Source of the DNA: CBDEGR01 sp965237895
GTDB lineage: Bacteria > Acidobacteriota > Terriglobia > UBA7540 > JAPUME01
Assembly (NCBI GenBank): GCA_965237895.1
Contig: CBDEGR010000002.1
Location: forward strand, 372,001-436,000
DNA length: 64,000 nucleotides
Reading direction: 5' to 3'
Position numbers and translations under genes: made by a program. Under the pieces are notes generated by a model. That model was not told where the DNA came from. It saw only the letters and a program-made list of their open reading frames with translations, and did not search any database. Positions 21,161-31,762 of the stretch are shown here, in pieces. Within the stretch, counting starts at the first letter, position 1. Each line of letters begins with the position of its first letter.

Positions 21161-23050
21161 TTAACGGTTCGCCTTCAGGTCTGCACCCAGCCCCTCGTCC
21201 GGCGGCACCTCTTCCCGAGTCTTCTTTTCGTGATACGCTCGGATCACTTCCCGCGCTACCGGGACAGCCACCCAAGAGTGCTCGCCGCCGACCAGCAGGA
21301 CACAGACTACGATTTCCGGGTCCCGGTGAGGATAGAGCCCCACAAACCATGCGTTGGCCCGGTACCGGGGATCATCCTCTCCGGCGGCCTCGCGTGTCTT
21401 CCGGCTCACGACCTGCGCCGTGCCGGTCTTGCCGGCGATGTCGAGTCCTTCGATCCGCGCCGACTTCGCCGTGCCGTCTTCGTTCACCACTCCCCACATG
21501 CCGCGGCAGATGATCTCCACCGTGGATTCCGTGATAGGAACCTTCAACTCCGGCACCGTGGGGCCCATCTGAGAGAGCTGGTCGCGCAACACAACGTGAG
21601 GCTGGCGGAAGACGCCGCCGGAGGCGATGCCGCCGATGGTGTAGGCAAGCTGCAACGGGGTCGTCGCCACCGCCCCCTGGCCGATGGCGACGGAAATGGT
21701 TTCGCCCGGATACCAGCGGCGCTTGTATCTTCTCTGAACCCATTCGGGCGAAGGGATCAGCCCGGAGGTCTCCCCCGGCAGGTCAATTCCGGTCGGTGAA
21801 CCCAGCCCCACCTTCTTTGCGTACTCGGCGATCTTTTCGATGCCCATCACTGCGCCCAGCCGGTAAAAGTAGACGTCGCAGGACTGCTTGATCGCCTTAT
21901 GCATATTGACCCAACCGTGCCCCTTCCACGTCCAATCCCGGACCGTGTTCCCGTAATGGACGGCATACCCCTTGCAGAAGAGACGGTAAGAGGGGCTCAC
22001 AATGCCCTCTTCAAGTGCCGCGGTGGCCACGATGATCTTGAAGACGGAACCGGGCGACAGATGCGCCTGCGTGGCGCGGTTGAGGAGCGGCTTCCCCGGA
22101 TCATTCACCAAGCGCTGCCACACCTCCGGCCGGACATGCCCTGCCAAGACCGTAGGGTCGAAACTCGGTTGGCTCACCAGGACCAGAACCTCGCCGGTCC
22201 GCGGGTCGAGGGCGACGACGGCGCCTTCCCAGTCCCCCAACTTCTCCTGCGCCACGCGTTGCAGATCGAGGTCCAACGTCAAGCGGACGTCCGTGCCGGC
22301 CTCTGCCGGCACCGTATCTTCCGGGTCGAACTCGCGGCCTCGGCTGTCTACGATAACCCTGCGCGTGCCGTCCTTTCCGGCCAAGATATCGTCGTAAAAA
22401 ATCTCGGCGCCGGAGCGTCCCATCAAGGACCCTCTTCGACGACGAGAGCCGGGGGAGGATACTTCTTCCTCGCTCGCCTCCCCCAAGTGGCCGATAACGT
22501 GGGTGGCAAAATCTCCGTGCGGATAAGCACGGTGCGGATAGTGAACCAGGTCCAGCTCTGGAAATTCCCAGCGGTGGGATTCAATAAAGGAGATATCGGC
22601 CAACGTCGCGGCCCGTTTCAAAACTTTCGGGCGAAACATCGTGGTGGAAACCCCCTGTCGGCTGAGCTTATGGAGCTCGGCCGGATCAACCCCGATCCCG
22701 CGGGAAACCCGCTCGACTTCCCCTTCCGAGAGAGGTTCGGAGGCGCCGTGCAGCATCACCGTAAAGGACGGCGCGTTGCCGACCATCACGCGCCCTTCCC
22801 GGTCCAAAATTTTTCCGCGCGGCGCGATGACCGGCACGTCACGCACGCGGTTGTCTTCCGCCAGTTGAGCATACAACGAATAGGTGCTGATCTGCACCCT
22901 CCAGTAGCCGGCACCGATCAGCAGCAAGCAGGCCACCACAAAATATTGAAACAGGGTGATCCGAAAGTGTGCCTGACCGCGGGCCGCGTGTCCGGTACGG
23001 TAGAGAGGGCCGCCGAAGCACCATCCGGTTGTTTCCGAAACAATCCTCAT
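21161..23050 (-). CDS. mrdA: Penicillin-binding protein 2
   Basis: Class B transpeptidase of the elongasome. One transmembrane segment (residues about 31-50) is followed by the pedestal domain (RGKILDREGRVMVGN). Transpeptidase motifs are SPGSVFK (SxxK, near residue 333), SCD in KQSCDVYFYRLG (SxN-type) and GKTGTAQV (KTG). Length is 629 aa. A GAGGGG Shine-Dalgarno precedes the ATG. It lies between mreD and rodA. Confidence 0.96.
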   Translation of the reverse strand: MRIVSETTGWCFGGPLYRTGHAARGQAHFRITLFQYFVVACLLLIGAGYWRVQISTYSLYAQLAEDNRVRDVPVIAPRGKILDREGRVMVGNAPSFTVMLHGASEPLSEGEVERVSRGIGVDPAELHKLSRQGVSTTMFRPKVLKRAATLADISFIESHRWEFPELDLVHYPHRAYPHGDFATHVIGHLGEASEEEVSSPGSRRRRGSLMGRSGAEIFYDDILAGKDGTRRVIVDSRGREFDPEDTVPAEAGTDVRLTLDLDLQRVAQEKLGDWEGAVVALDPRTGEVLVLVSQPSFDPTVLAGHVRPEVWQRLVNDPGKPLLNRATQAHLSPGSVFKIIVATAALEEGIVSPSYRLFCKGYAVHYGNTVRDWTWKGHGWVNMHKAIKQSCDVYFYRLGAVMGIEKIAEYAKKVGLGSPTGIDLPGETSGLIPSPEWVQRRYKRRWYPGETISVAIGQGAVATTPLQLAYTIGGIASGGVFRQPHVVLRDQLSQMGPTVPELKVPITESTVEIICRGMWGVVNEDGTAKSARIEGLDIAGKTGTAQVVSRKTREAAGEDDPRYRANAWFVGLYPHRDPEIVVCVLLVGGEHSWVAVPVAREVIRAYHEKKTREEVPPDEGLGADLKANR

Positions 23051-23103
23051 CAGAATCCCCTCAATCCTTCACTCCCCGAAATTCACACCCCAGCTACTAA
23101 AAT

Positions 23104-23622
23104 CTACCAAATCCGCTTCCGGAAACGGTCCAACAACACAAACAGGACCACGCTCAAGGAGGTATTCACCAATACTGTGAGCCCGGCGTCCAGCGCGCCG
23201 ACCGAGTCCGGGACCTCCAACAACGCCATGTTCAAAAACCAGAGAACCAATATATGGATCAGGATCAGCGCCCCGGAAAAGATCGCCCGGGAAGAGACCC
23301 GGTCCATGTCGACCCGGATCGCAATCGAAGCCGCCAAGTAGCCGACCACGGACTTCGCCATGCCGAACATCCCAAAGGGGCCTCCCACCAGCGCGTCCTG
23401 AAACAGTCCCAGCCCCGCTCCGAGCAGAATACAGAAATCCTTCCGGCTTCGGTTCGCGGCATAGTAGATCAGCAGAATCAACGGCAGATCGAACAACTGC
23501 CCGAAGGAAAAGTGCACCGGCACGATCCCCTGCAAAAGGACCGCAACCATCAACGAAGCCCAAAAAAGAAACGGAGAAAATTCGTAAACTTCCGCGTGAC
23601 GGTCGGAACTTAATAGGGACAT
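23104..23622 (-). CDS. mreD: Rod shape-determining protein MreD
   Basis: Integral membrane subunit of the rod complex. The 172-aa sequence has five to six hydrophobic segments and the family-typical GAGLGLFQDALVGGPFGMFG region followed by KSVVGYLAASIAIRVDMD. It is located between mreC and mrdA. A longer overlapping frame (23069-23671) is a shadow. Confidence 0.9.
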   Translation of the reverse strand: MSLLSSDRHAEVYEFSPFLFWASLMVAVLLQGIVPVHFSFGQLFDLPLILLIYYAANRSRKDFCILLGAGLGLFQDALVGGPFGMFGMAKSVVGYLAASIAIRVDMDRVSSRAIFSGALILIHILVLWFLNMALLEVPDSVGALDAGLTVLVNTSLSVVLFVLLDRFRKRIW

Positions 23623-23682
23623 CCCATTTCCTTCTGCTTCCCTTCCGGGGCGAGGGGACCCGCCGCCGCAAACGGGCGGGGT

Positions 23683-24603
23683 CTAGCGTGCCGCCGTTTG
23701 CCGATTGTTCAGCGCCGGTTTCGATTGCACAATCACCAGGAGCGATTCCAAGCGGTCCAGTTTTGCCGACGGCTTCACCAGAATCTCTTTATAGCTATTC
23801 CCGTCCTTTACCTCGACCACCATCCCCAAGAACAACCCCTTGGGATAGATCTGGTCCTGACCCGAGGTCACGACCCGGTCGCCGACACGGACGGTCTGCT
23901 CATTCATCACGTACTCCATGCGGCAGAGATTGCGTCCGTAGCCCTTCAACACCCCCTGCGTACGCGACCCTTCAATCAGGCAGCCGGCGCCGCTCCGCCG
24001 GTCCGTCAGAATCAACACCTGCGAAGTGCGCCTGTAGGAGTAGAGCACCTTTCCCACTACGCCTTCCCGGCTGATGACGGCCATGTCGGTCTGCACCCCG
24101 TCCTTGGCCCCCTTGCTGAGGAAGACGGCCCGATTCCCGGCCCCCGGGCTGCTGGCAATCACCTGTGCCGCAATCGTTTGGAAGGGAACCAGTTTCTTGA
24201 ACCCCAGTTGAGCGCGGAGCACCTCCAGTTCATTCACTTCCGCTTCCAGCCGCTGAAGGGAAGTCTGCGCCTCTTCCAGCTCTTTGCGGAGCTGCCGGTT
24301 ATCCTCCCGCGCGTCCCGCAACTCGCGAAAACTTTCCCAGACGCCGCCCACCCCCTTCACCGAGGAGTGCGTGGCGCTCTGGAACGGTTCCAGGGCGGAG
24401 ACAATCCATACCTGAATCAAAAGCCTTTCCTGTGGGCCTCGGGTGATTTGGAGCGAAAGAAGAAGAAGCTGGGCGACGAGGACTCCCAGCAAAAGAAAAA
24501 AGTAGCGGTGGGTGGCGATGAAGTGCTGCACCCGTTCGGGCGCTTCCGAAGCGTCCATATCCGGCCGCTCATGGATCAAAAACTTGGAAGGGGATTCTAC
24601 CAC
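23683..24603 (-). CDS. mreC: Rod shape-determining protein MreC
   Basis: Bitopic periplasmic scaffold that activates PBP2-RodA. One transmembrane segment (about residues 33-52) is followed by a coiled coil (about 75-120; LRKELEEAQTSLQRLEAEVN) and the beta-barrel domains with GVVGKVLYSYRRTSQVLILTD and VTSGQDQIYPKGLFLGMV. Length is 306 aa. The GTG at 24603 is used here; an ATG at 24558 is an alternative start. Confidence 0.93.
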   Translation of the reverse strand: MVESPSKFLIHERPDMDASEAPERVQHFIATHRYFFLLLGVLVAQLLLLSLQITRGPQERLLIQVWIVSALEPFQSATHSSVKGVGGVWESFRELRDAREDNRQLRKELEEAQTSLQRLEAEVNELEVLRAQLGFKKLVPFQTIAAQVIASSPGAGNRAVFLSKGAKDGVQTDMAVISREGVVGKVLYSYRRTSQVLILTDRRSGAGCLIEGSRTQGVLKGYGRNLCRMEYVMNEQTVRVGDRVVTSGQDQIYPKGLFLGMVVEVKDGNSYKEILVKPSAKLDRLESLLVIVQSKPALNNRQTAAR

Positions 24604-24670
24604 GCCACTCTTCTCTTCTGGGTCTCTTCCGAGTTCCGAAGGGGGTGACCTCGGACCTGGCCGGTCACAA

Positions 24671-25696
24671 CTACTCGATCGTAACCCGTCGGAGGAGGTC
24701 GAAATCGTTCAACATCTTTCCGGTGCCCATCACCACACAAGCCAGGGGATTCTCGCCCACCGTGGTCGGCAAGCCCGTCTCATCGCGGATTCGCTTGTCC
24801 AGGTTCTTGAGCAGCGCACCGCCGCCCGTAATCACGATGCCGCGGTCGGAGATGTCGGCGGAAAGCTCCGGCGGAGTGCGCTCCAGCGCCATGCGAATCG
24901 AGTTCAGGACCGTCCCGACGCAATCGGAAAGCGCCTCACGAATCTCGGCGTCGTCCAAGGTGATGGTTTTCGGCACGCCTTCGAGCAGGTGACGGCCCTT
25001 GACCTCCATCGTCAGCGGGCTGTCGAGCGGGCTGGCCGAACCGATTTCCATCTTGATGAACTCGGCCGTTCTCTCGCCTATGAGAAGATTGTATTTCCGT
25101 TTCAAATAGCTCGTAATCGCCTCGTCCATCTCGTTTCCGGCGACGCGCACCGAGCGGCTGTAGACGATTCCAGAAAGCGAAATCACGGCGATATCCGTCG
25201 TGCCGCCGCCGATATCGACAATCATACTGCCGGAAGGCTCCGTAATCGGCAGCCCAGCGCCGATGGCGGCCATCATGGACTGCTCGACCAAGTGGACCTC
25301 GCTGGCGTGAGCGCGATAGGCCGAATCCTGCACGGCGCGCTTTTCGACGGGCGTAATCTCCGAAGGAACCCCGATCACAATGCGCGGATGAACCAGGACG
25401 CGGCGGTTATGCGCCTTGTGGATAAAATAGTTGAGCATCTTTTCGGTCACCTTGAAGTCGGCGATGACGCCGTCCCGCAGGGGCCGAATCGAAGTAATGT
25501 TGCCGGGCGTGCGTCCCAGCATCTCCTTGGCTTCGTGGCCGACGGCTTCAATCACGCCGTTATGCTTGTTCACGGCGACGATGGAAGGCTCATTGACGAC
25601 CACCCCCTTGCCCCCGGCAAACACCAACGTATTGGCCGTGCCAAGGTCGATGGCCAAGTCGGACGAAAACATGCTCAATATGGATCGGATACCCAT
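24671..25696 (-). CDS. mreB: Rod shape-determining protein MreB
   Basis: Bacterial actin that directs lateral wall synthesis. The ATPase motifs are in place: DLGTANTLVFAGGKGVVV (phosphate 1), MIVDIGGGTTDIAVISLSG (phosphate 2) and GIVITGGGALLKNLD (adenosine). The 341-aa length is standard. The N-terminus carries SMFSSDLAIDLG. A Shine-Dalgarno AAGGAG lies upstream. First gene of the mreBCD-mrdA-rodA-rne run. Confidence 0.98.
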   Translation of the reverse strand: MGIRSILSMFSSDLAIDLGTANTLVFAGGKGVVVNEPSIVAVNKHNGVIEAVGHEAKEMLGRTPGNITSIRPLRDGVIADFKVTEKMLNYFIHKAHNRRVLVHPRIVIGVPSEITPVEKRAVQDSAYRAHASEVHLVEQSMMAAIGAGLPITEPSGSMIVDIGGGTTDIAVISLSGIVYSRSVRVAGNEMDEAITSYLKRKYNLLIGERTAEFIKMEIGSASPLDSPLTMEVKGRHLLEGVPKTITLDDAEIREALSDCVGTVLNSIRMALERTPPELSADISDRGIVITGGGALLKNLDKRIRDETGLPTTVGENPLACVVMGTGKMLNDFDLLRRVTIE

Positions 25697-25759
25697 TTTT
25701 CAGGTCTACTCCTTCCATCCCTGAAAAGGCGTTTTATTCGGGCGGGGCCCGCGCCTTGC

Positions 25760-25999
25760 TTATTCGATGACGACTTCCTTGCAGACGGTGTGGGCGTCCC
25801 CTCGCCGATTCTGAGCAGTAATGGAAATCTGATACGCGCCGGGCTTTGCCACGGGCGACATAAAATGACGGAAAGCGCCGTCCGAGCCGATGGGAAAGAC
25901 CTGCTCGTTGTTGATGATGACCGTGGAGCCGGGCTCGGTTCGGCTGACTATCTCCAGTACTCCTCCGCGCTGCACAATCTTCTCAATCTCAAGCAGAAC
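25760..25999 (-). pseudogene. C-terminal remnant with a bacterial Ig-like / glucodextranase-B-type domain
   Basis: The frame is open from 25999, just after a TAG, to TAA-type termination at 25760, with a possible GTG start at 25975. The sequence LEIVSRTEPGSTVIINNEQV then SDGAFRHFMSPVAKPG and YQISITAQNRRGD has the strand pattern of Ig-like modules that end Acidobacteriota FecR or surface proteins. No N-terminal part, signal peptide or FecR domain is seen upstream, so this is likely the tail of a broken gene. Confidence 0.45.
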
Positions 26000-26217
26000 C
26001 TATCACATGCAGCCCTTCGGCGGAAAGAGCCGAACCCCGCATTCCAGTAAATTTAGCACACCTTATAGAACCAACACCAATTGCCGAGGCCCGGAACATC
26101 CGCCGACCCGCCTTGCCGGCACCCTGCCAGGACCCTCTCTCGGTAACGCTTTCCACCCCGGGCGCGCCCTTTGATTTCTTCCCGCAAATCTCTGGCATCC
26201 ATTTCATTATCAAACAG

Positions 26218-26850
26218 TTACGAAGTGATTGGGCCGGTCTTACCGGCCACCATCGCCTCGCTGGTTGTCAACGTTATGCCCGCTCCGGACATCTCCTCCG
26301 CCGCCTTCCTCGAACCCTCCTCCGTGATGCCGCGAATCGCGTCCGTGACCAGCCGAACTCTTTTCCCTCGACGGCGCAGCGAAAGGCCCGCAGCCGAGAC
26401 ACAATACTCGGCGGCGACGCCGAAAAGAACGTATTCCCGCTCACCTTCTCTCTCACACAACGCTGCCAGCAACGCGTCAAAATTGGGATTCGACGCCAAG
26501 TCGTACTCCACTTTTTCCACCACAATCTGCCGGGGCAGAGGCTGCGGTAACTCCCGCAAGCCCCCCGGTCGGTTCGGGATTACCCACGGCGAGGGAAACC
26601 GCGTTTCCGGAATCCGTTTTTGCCCGTCACTCCCCACCACACAGTGCGGGGGCCACTGGGCGAAAGACGGGTCATTGGGAGGATGCGCATCGGCCGAAGA
26701 GAGCACCAGCAGGTTCTCTTGTTCGGCGTATTGCATCAATCGCCGCAGATTCGGAATAATCCGTTCGGCCCCGGGCACGTACACCTTCCCTTGGGGGGAC
26801 ATAAAGTCCACCTGTGTATCAATATCGACAAAAATAGGTTTTTCTTTCAT
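26218..26850 (-). CDS. pncA: Nicotinamidase / isochorismatase family protein
   Basis: Probably deamidates nicotinamide to nicotinate, supplying PncB just upstream. The ATG at 26850 gives 210 aa beginning KEKPIFVDIDTQVDFM with the catalytic Asp; a TTG at 26874 is an alternative. LSSADAHPPNDPSFAQWPPH carries the metal-binding Asp and His residues, and GVAAEYCVSAAGL carries the nucleophilic Cys. Other cysteine hydrolases of the superfamily are possible, but the metal site and the pncB neighbour favour nicotinamidase. Confidence 0.85.
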   Translation of the reverse strand: MKEKPIFVDIDTQVDFMSPQGKVYVPGAERIIPNLRRLMQYAEQENLLVLSSADAHPPNDPSFAQWPPHCVVGSDGQKRIPETRFPSPWVIPNRPGGLRELPQPLPRQIVVEKVEYDLASNPNFDALLAALCEREGEREYVLFGVAAEYCVSAAGLSLRRRGKRVRLVTDAIRGITEEGSRKAAEEMSGAGITLTTSEAMVAGKTGPITS

Positions 26851-26895
26851 CCGGATACCATTTTTAACCGCCAAAAAAGAAAGAGGTTAGAAATC

Positions 26896-28263
26896 TCATC
26901 GGGCGCTCTTTCCGGCCGGGGGCGAAATGTGACGGTCCCGAAGCTCCTCCAGCCGCCGCTCCAAGCTCGGGCTGGGCCGGACCGGATACGCTTCCGCCGG
27001 CTCCAGCCGCTTATGAATCTCCGGCAGTTTCGAAAGCCCGGTTCGAACCCGCTCACGACACTCTGCAATGGATGGCCTAGGACCCAACCGCTTTCCACCC
27101 CGCAGCACCGGTTCCAGCAAAGGCTCCGCCTCCGGGAAACTCTCCCCGTCGCAGGCCAGCACGTCGTGAGTAAACATGCCGTTCCGGGAAAATCGGAACA
27201 CCTGCTTTCTGCCCGGAAAATTCACTTTCCCGTCGCTGAATTTCGCCTTGAATTCCGCCTTACCGTCCTCATTCGTTTCGACCAATTTGTAGACCATCCC
27301 CAGCGCCGGGGCGTCGCGCGAGGTGGCCAGATCCGTCCCCACGCCGAAAACGTCGATCGGCGCGCCTTCGTCCAGAAGCTCTTTGATTTTAAATTCGTTC
27401 AGGTCGCCGCTGGCGACAATTTTGGTATCTTTCAGGCCTCGCCGGTCGAGCAGGGCGCGAACCTGCTTGCTGTCGTTTCCCAGATCACCGCTATCCAGGC
27501 GAACCCCCATCACTTTCCGCCCCAATGACGCGGCCGTCGCCGCCCCTTCCAGGGCGTCATAGGTGTCAATTAAGAGGATCGCCGTCTCCGGAAACACGTC
27601 CAGGAGCCGCTCGAAACTCTCCCGCTCGGAGGGAAAGATCATCGTCCAGGAGTGCGCCGCCGTTCCGGCCAGCGGCACGCCGTACATTTGCCCCGCCAGC
27701 ACATTCGACGTGGCCGAGCATCCGCCCAGGTAAGCTGCCTTCGCGGCCCGCACCCCGGCCTCCGGGCCATGCGCCCGGCGGGTCCCGAACTCCAGAACTT
27801 TACGCCCGCGCGCCGCCTCCACGACGCGGGCCGCCTTCGAGGCAATCAGCGTCTCCACATGGAGCACCGAGAGAAGATACGTCTCTACGATTTGCGCCTC
27901 CAGAATCGGGGCCGTCACCCGCAGCAGAGCCTCTTGCGCAAACACCACGGTGCCTTCCGGCACGGCATGCACCTCACCGCTGAACCGAAACGTTTTCAAG
28001 TAATCGAAAAAGGAAGATTGTACGGTTCGGAAGCCGGGCTGACTGCGGAGGAATTCGATGCCGTCGTCGGTGAATCTCAGTGTCTCCAGGTAGTCGAGGG
28101 CGGACTCGATACCGGCGGCGATCAAAAAGGACCGTTCGGGGGGCAGCCCGCGAACAAAAAGCTCGAAGGTGGCCCTCTGCGAAATCCCGTGGTGATGATA
28201 GGCCGCCGCCATGGTCAATTCGTAGAAATCAACCATCAGGCTTTGGCGATCGGCGCCGGCCAT
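26896..28263 (-). CDS. pncB: Nicotinate phosphoribosyltransferase
   Basis: Makes nicotinate mononucleotide from nicotinate and PRPP for NAD salvage. The ATG at 28263 has GAGGAG at good spacing; the frame extends to 28293 without a better start. Family features: LMVDFYELTMAAAYHHHG at the N-terminus, EFGTRRAHGPEAG at the active site, GTAAHSWTMIFPSE with the phosphorylated-His region, and ASGDLNEFKIKELLDEGAPID followed by FGVGTDLATS. Length is 455 aa. It is followed 45 bases later by the nicotinamidase gene, a logical salvage pair. Confidence 0.95.
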   Translation of the reverse strand: MAGADRQSLMVDFYELTMAAAYHHHGISQRATFELFVRGLPPERSFLIAAGIESALDYLETLRFTDDGIEFLRSQPGFRTVQSSFFDYLKTFRFSGEVHAVPEGTVVFAQEALLRVTAPILEAQIVETYLLSVLHVETLIASKAARVVEAARGRKVLEFGTRRAHGPEAGVRAAKAAYLGGCSATSNVLAGQMYGVPLAGTAAHSWTMIFPSERESFERLLDVFPETAILLIDTYDALEGAATAASLGRKVMGVRLDSGDLGNDSKQVRALLDRRGLKDTKIVASGDLNEFKIKELLDEGAPIDVFGVGTDLATSRDAPALGMVYKLVETNEDGKAEFKAKFSDGKVNFPGRKQVFRFSRNGMFTHDVLACDGESFPEAEPLLEPVLRGGKRLGPRPSIAECRERVRTGLSKLPEIHKRLEPAEAYPVRPSPSLERRLEELRDRHISPPAGKSAR

Positions 28264-28349
28264 GACCCGGTCTCCTCGATCCACAGTTCCCAAGTTCCCA
28301 TCCCTCCAGGTCCGGGATCAACCTCCGTCGCACCGCCTCTACCGAACTT

Positions 28350-30095
28350 CTACTGCACCTCGGGGACGGAAGGGATCACGGCCCAGACCGTCTCTTCGAG
28401 CAGCGGCGCGATCCCGGCGCGGGCCGCCTCCAACAAGGCGGTTCGGGAAACGGAAGACGAGCTTCCGGCAAAGCGGTTCATCATCTCTGAAATTTTTTCA
28501 AGCAGCGATCTTCTGGTGGTGATGTGCACCAAGCGGACTTTCTCGTCCTCGGGGATTTCGGCCAATTGCTTGGCAATTTCGACAGCTTTGTCCATCCCTC
28601 CCAACGCATCCACCAACCCCAGCGACCGAGCCTGCACGCCGGTCCAGACGCGCCCCTGGGCGATGCTTTTCACTTTGTCCAGCTCCATGCTCCGCCCCTC
28701 GGAGACGCCCCGCAGAAACGTGTCATAGGTGCCGTCGATGATCTTCTTTAACTTGGCCCGCTGCTGGGGCGTAAAACTTTCGAACGGCCACTCCAGCGTG
28801 GCGTTCTCCGTCATCGCCACGTAATCTTTCGTCATACCCATTTTCTCGTACAGCTCGCGCAGGTTCGGCTTCATGGCAATCACGCCGATCGACCCGGTCA
28901 CGGTTCCCGGCTGGGCGACGATGCGGTCCGCACCCATCGCAACCCAGTAGCCGCCTGAGGCCGCCACATCGGACATCGAAACCACCACGGGCTTTTTCTC
29001 CTGCGTCAACGAGACTTCGCGCCGCATGATCTCCGAGGCGATCACCGAACCGCCCGGGCTGTCCACGCGCAGAATGACCGCCTTGTACGATTCATCCTCC
29101 CGCGCCCGGCGCAAATGCTCGGAAACCGTCGTCGAGCCGGCGATCCGCCCGAGCAGCATATTTTCCCGGCTTTCGCCGGTCGTGATGGTTCCGCTCGTAT
29201 AGACCACTGCCACCTGGGAATTTCCTTCCCCTTCGGTCCGCGCCAAGTAGCGCGACACGCCGACCCGGTTCTCGCTTCCGTTGTTTTTTTGTTTGATCCA
29301 GTCGGCGAATTCATCGCGGTACGCGAGACGATCCACCAAACCGGCTTCGAGAGCCTCGCCGGAAGTGAACGGTCCTTCGGCCACGAGCGCGGCCATTCGT
29401 TTCGGGAAAATCTGGCGGCCCTCCCCGAGGTCGGAGATGAATCCGCGGTACCAATCCTCCAGCAGCTTCCGGGTCGCTTTCCGGTGCGCCGCCGTATATC
29501 CCTTCTCCGTCAAATAGTTCGCCGCCGTCTTGTAATCTCCGGTGTGAATCACATCGGTCCGGACACCCAGTAGATCGAGCGTTCCGCGCAGGAACGTAGC
29601 CTGCGCCATCATTCCCTTGACCGCAAGGATCGAATGGGGAACGAAGGAGATCGATTCGCACGCCGTGGCCAGATAGTAGGACCGGTTGTCGGCGGATTCC
29701 AGAAAAGCCGCGGTAAACTTTCCGCTTCGGTTGAAATCGCGAATCTTGTCGCGTAACTCCTGAATCTTTCCCATGTTCATGGAAAAGGAGCCGGGCCGCA
29801 GCACCAAGCCGTTAATCCGATCGTCGCCGGCGGCCCGGTCCAGCGCCTCCAGCAGGTCACTGAGCACGGTCACCTGTCCCAAGGAGGCGTCTGCAAACAA
29901 CCCCCGCGGCGCTTCTTCCGCCACCACGCCCCGGACCCTCAAAACCAGCACCGAATCCGGACGGATACGGTTTCCGTACCGTAGGGCAAAGATTACGATC
30001 AGCTCAATCACGATCAGCGCCAAGAGCCCCAGAACGAACTGGATGGCCATGACTTTGTAGATCGTCTTTACCAGACTCTTTTTTCGGCGCGCCAT
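28350..30095 (-). CDS. sppA: Signal peptide peptidase SppA, 67K type
   Basis: Inner-membrane serine protease that degrades cleaved signal peptides. The ATG at 30095 has GGGAGGAG and begins ARRKKSLVKTIYK before one transmembrane segment, so it is preferred to the frame start at 30215. The 581-aa protein has two tandem peptidase domains: the catalytic Lys lies in THTGDYKTAANYLTEKG-like context (HTGDYKTAA) and the Ser in MSDVAASGGYWVAMGAD, followed by GTVTGSIGVI. Length fits the E. coli-type protein, not the short 36K form. Confidence 0.94.
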   Translation of the reverse strand: MARRKKSLVKTIYKVMAIQFVLGLLALIVIELIVIFALRYGNRIRPDSVLVLRVRGVVAEEAPRGLFADASLGQVTVLSDLLEALDRAAGDDRINGLVLRPGSFSMNMGKIQELRDKIRDFNRSGKFTAAFLESADNRSYYLATACESISFVPHSILAVKGMMAQATFLRGTLDLLGVRTDVIHTGDYKTAANYLTEKGYTAAHRKATRKLLEDWYRGFISDLGEGRQIFPKRMAALVAEGPFTSGEALEAGLVDRLAYRDEFADWIKQKNNGSENRVGVSRYLARTEGEGNSQVAVVYTSGTITTGESRENMLLGRIAGSTTVSEHLRRAREDESYKAVILRVDSPGGSVIASEIMRREVSLTQEKKPVVVSMSDVAASGGYWVAMGADRIVAQPGTVTGSIGVIAMKPNLRELYEKMGMTKDYVAMTENATLEWPFESFTPQQRAKLKKIIDGTYDTFLRGVSEGRSMELDKVKSIAQGRVWTGVQARSLGLVDALGGMDKAVEIAKQLAEIPEDEKVRLVHITTRRSLLEKISEMMNRFAGSSSSVSRTALLEAARAGIAPLLEETVWAVIPSVPEVQ

Positions 30096-30258
30096 CGGAC
30101 TCTCCTCCCGGCATGAAAAATCTACGGTTCCATTCGCCCGCCAAAACAGGCCAACGCCGGCGGGCTCCAAAGGTGAGCATATCTCGAACCCGCCCGGAGC
30201 GCAAATCTCCCCCACCCCGTTCCCCGGGGGACTGTCCGAGAATCGAAAGCTGGGGTAG

Positions 30259-31617
<1,359 letters not shown>

Positions 31618-31638
31618 CGGGCTGACTTTCGTTATCAA

Positions 31639-31658
31639 CGCAGACCTGAAGGTCTGCG
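31639..31658. repeat. REP-like hairpin (GACCTGAAGGTC core)
   Basis: A perfect 8-bp inverted repeat, CGCAGACC and GGTCTGCG, around TGAA. It lies between eno and gpmI. Its core (GACC-yGAA-GGTC) is shared with the hairpin at 57973-57994, so both may belong to a dispersed intergenic repeat; it may also act as an eno transcript end, though no T-tract follows. Confidence 0.45.
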
Positions 31659-31762
31659 CCAACCTGTCGCCGCGTCTCTTCTCAGATTCACTTCCCCGCG
31701 TTACAATGGCCGGAAGGCCCGGAGGCGGCAGCGAGAATTAAATCCGGCTCTTCAATCCCCCT

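Noticed and set aside
21899..23341. 480-codon plus-strand frame opposite mrdA and mreD
   Set aside because: It is antisense to two clear genes; high GC produces long shadow frames and no family motif is seen in it.
25989..26213. 74-codon frame upstream of the Ig-like remnant
   Set aside because: No motif, no signal peptide, and it does not join the remnant in a way that restores a known domain.
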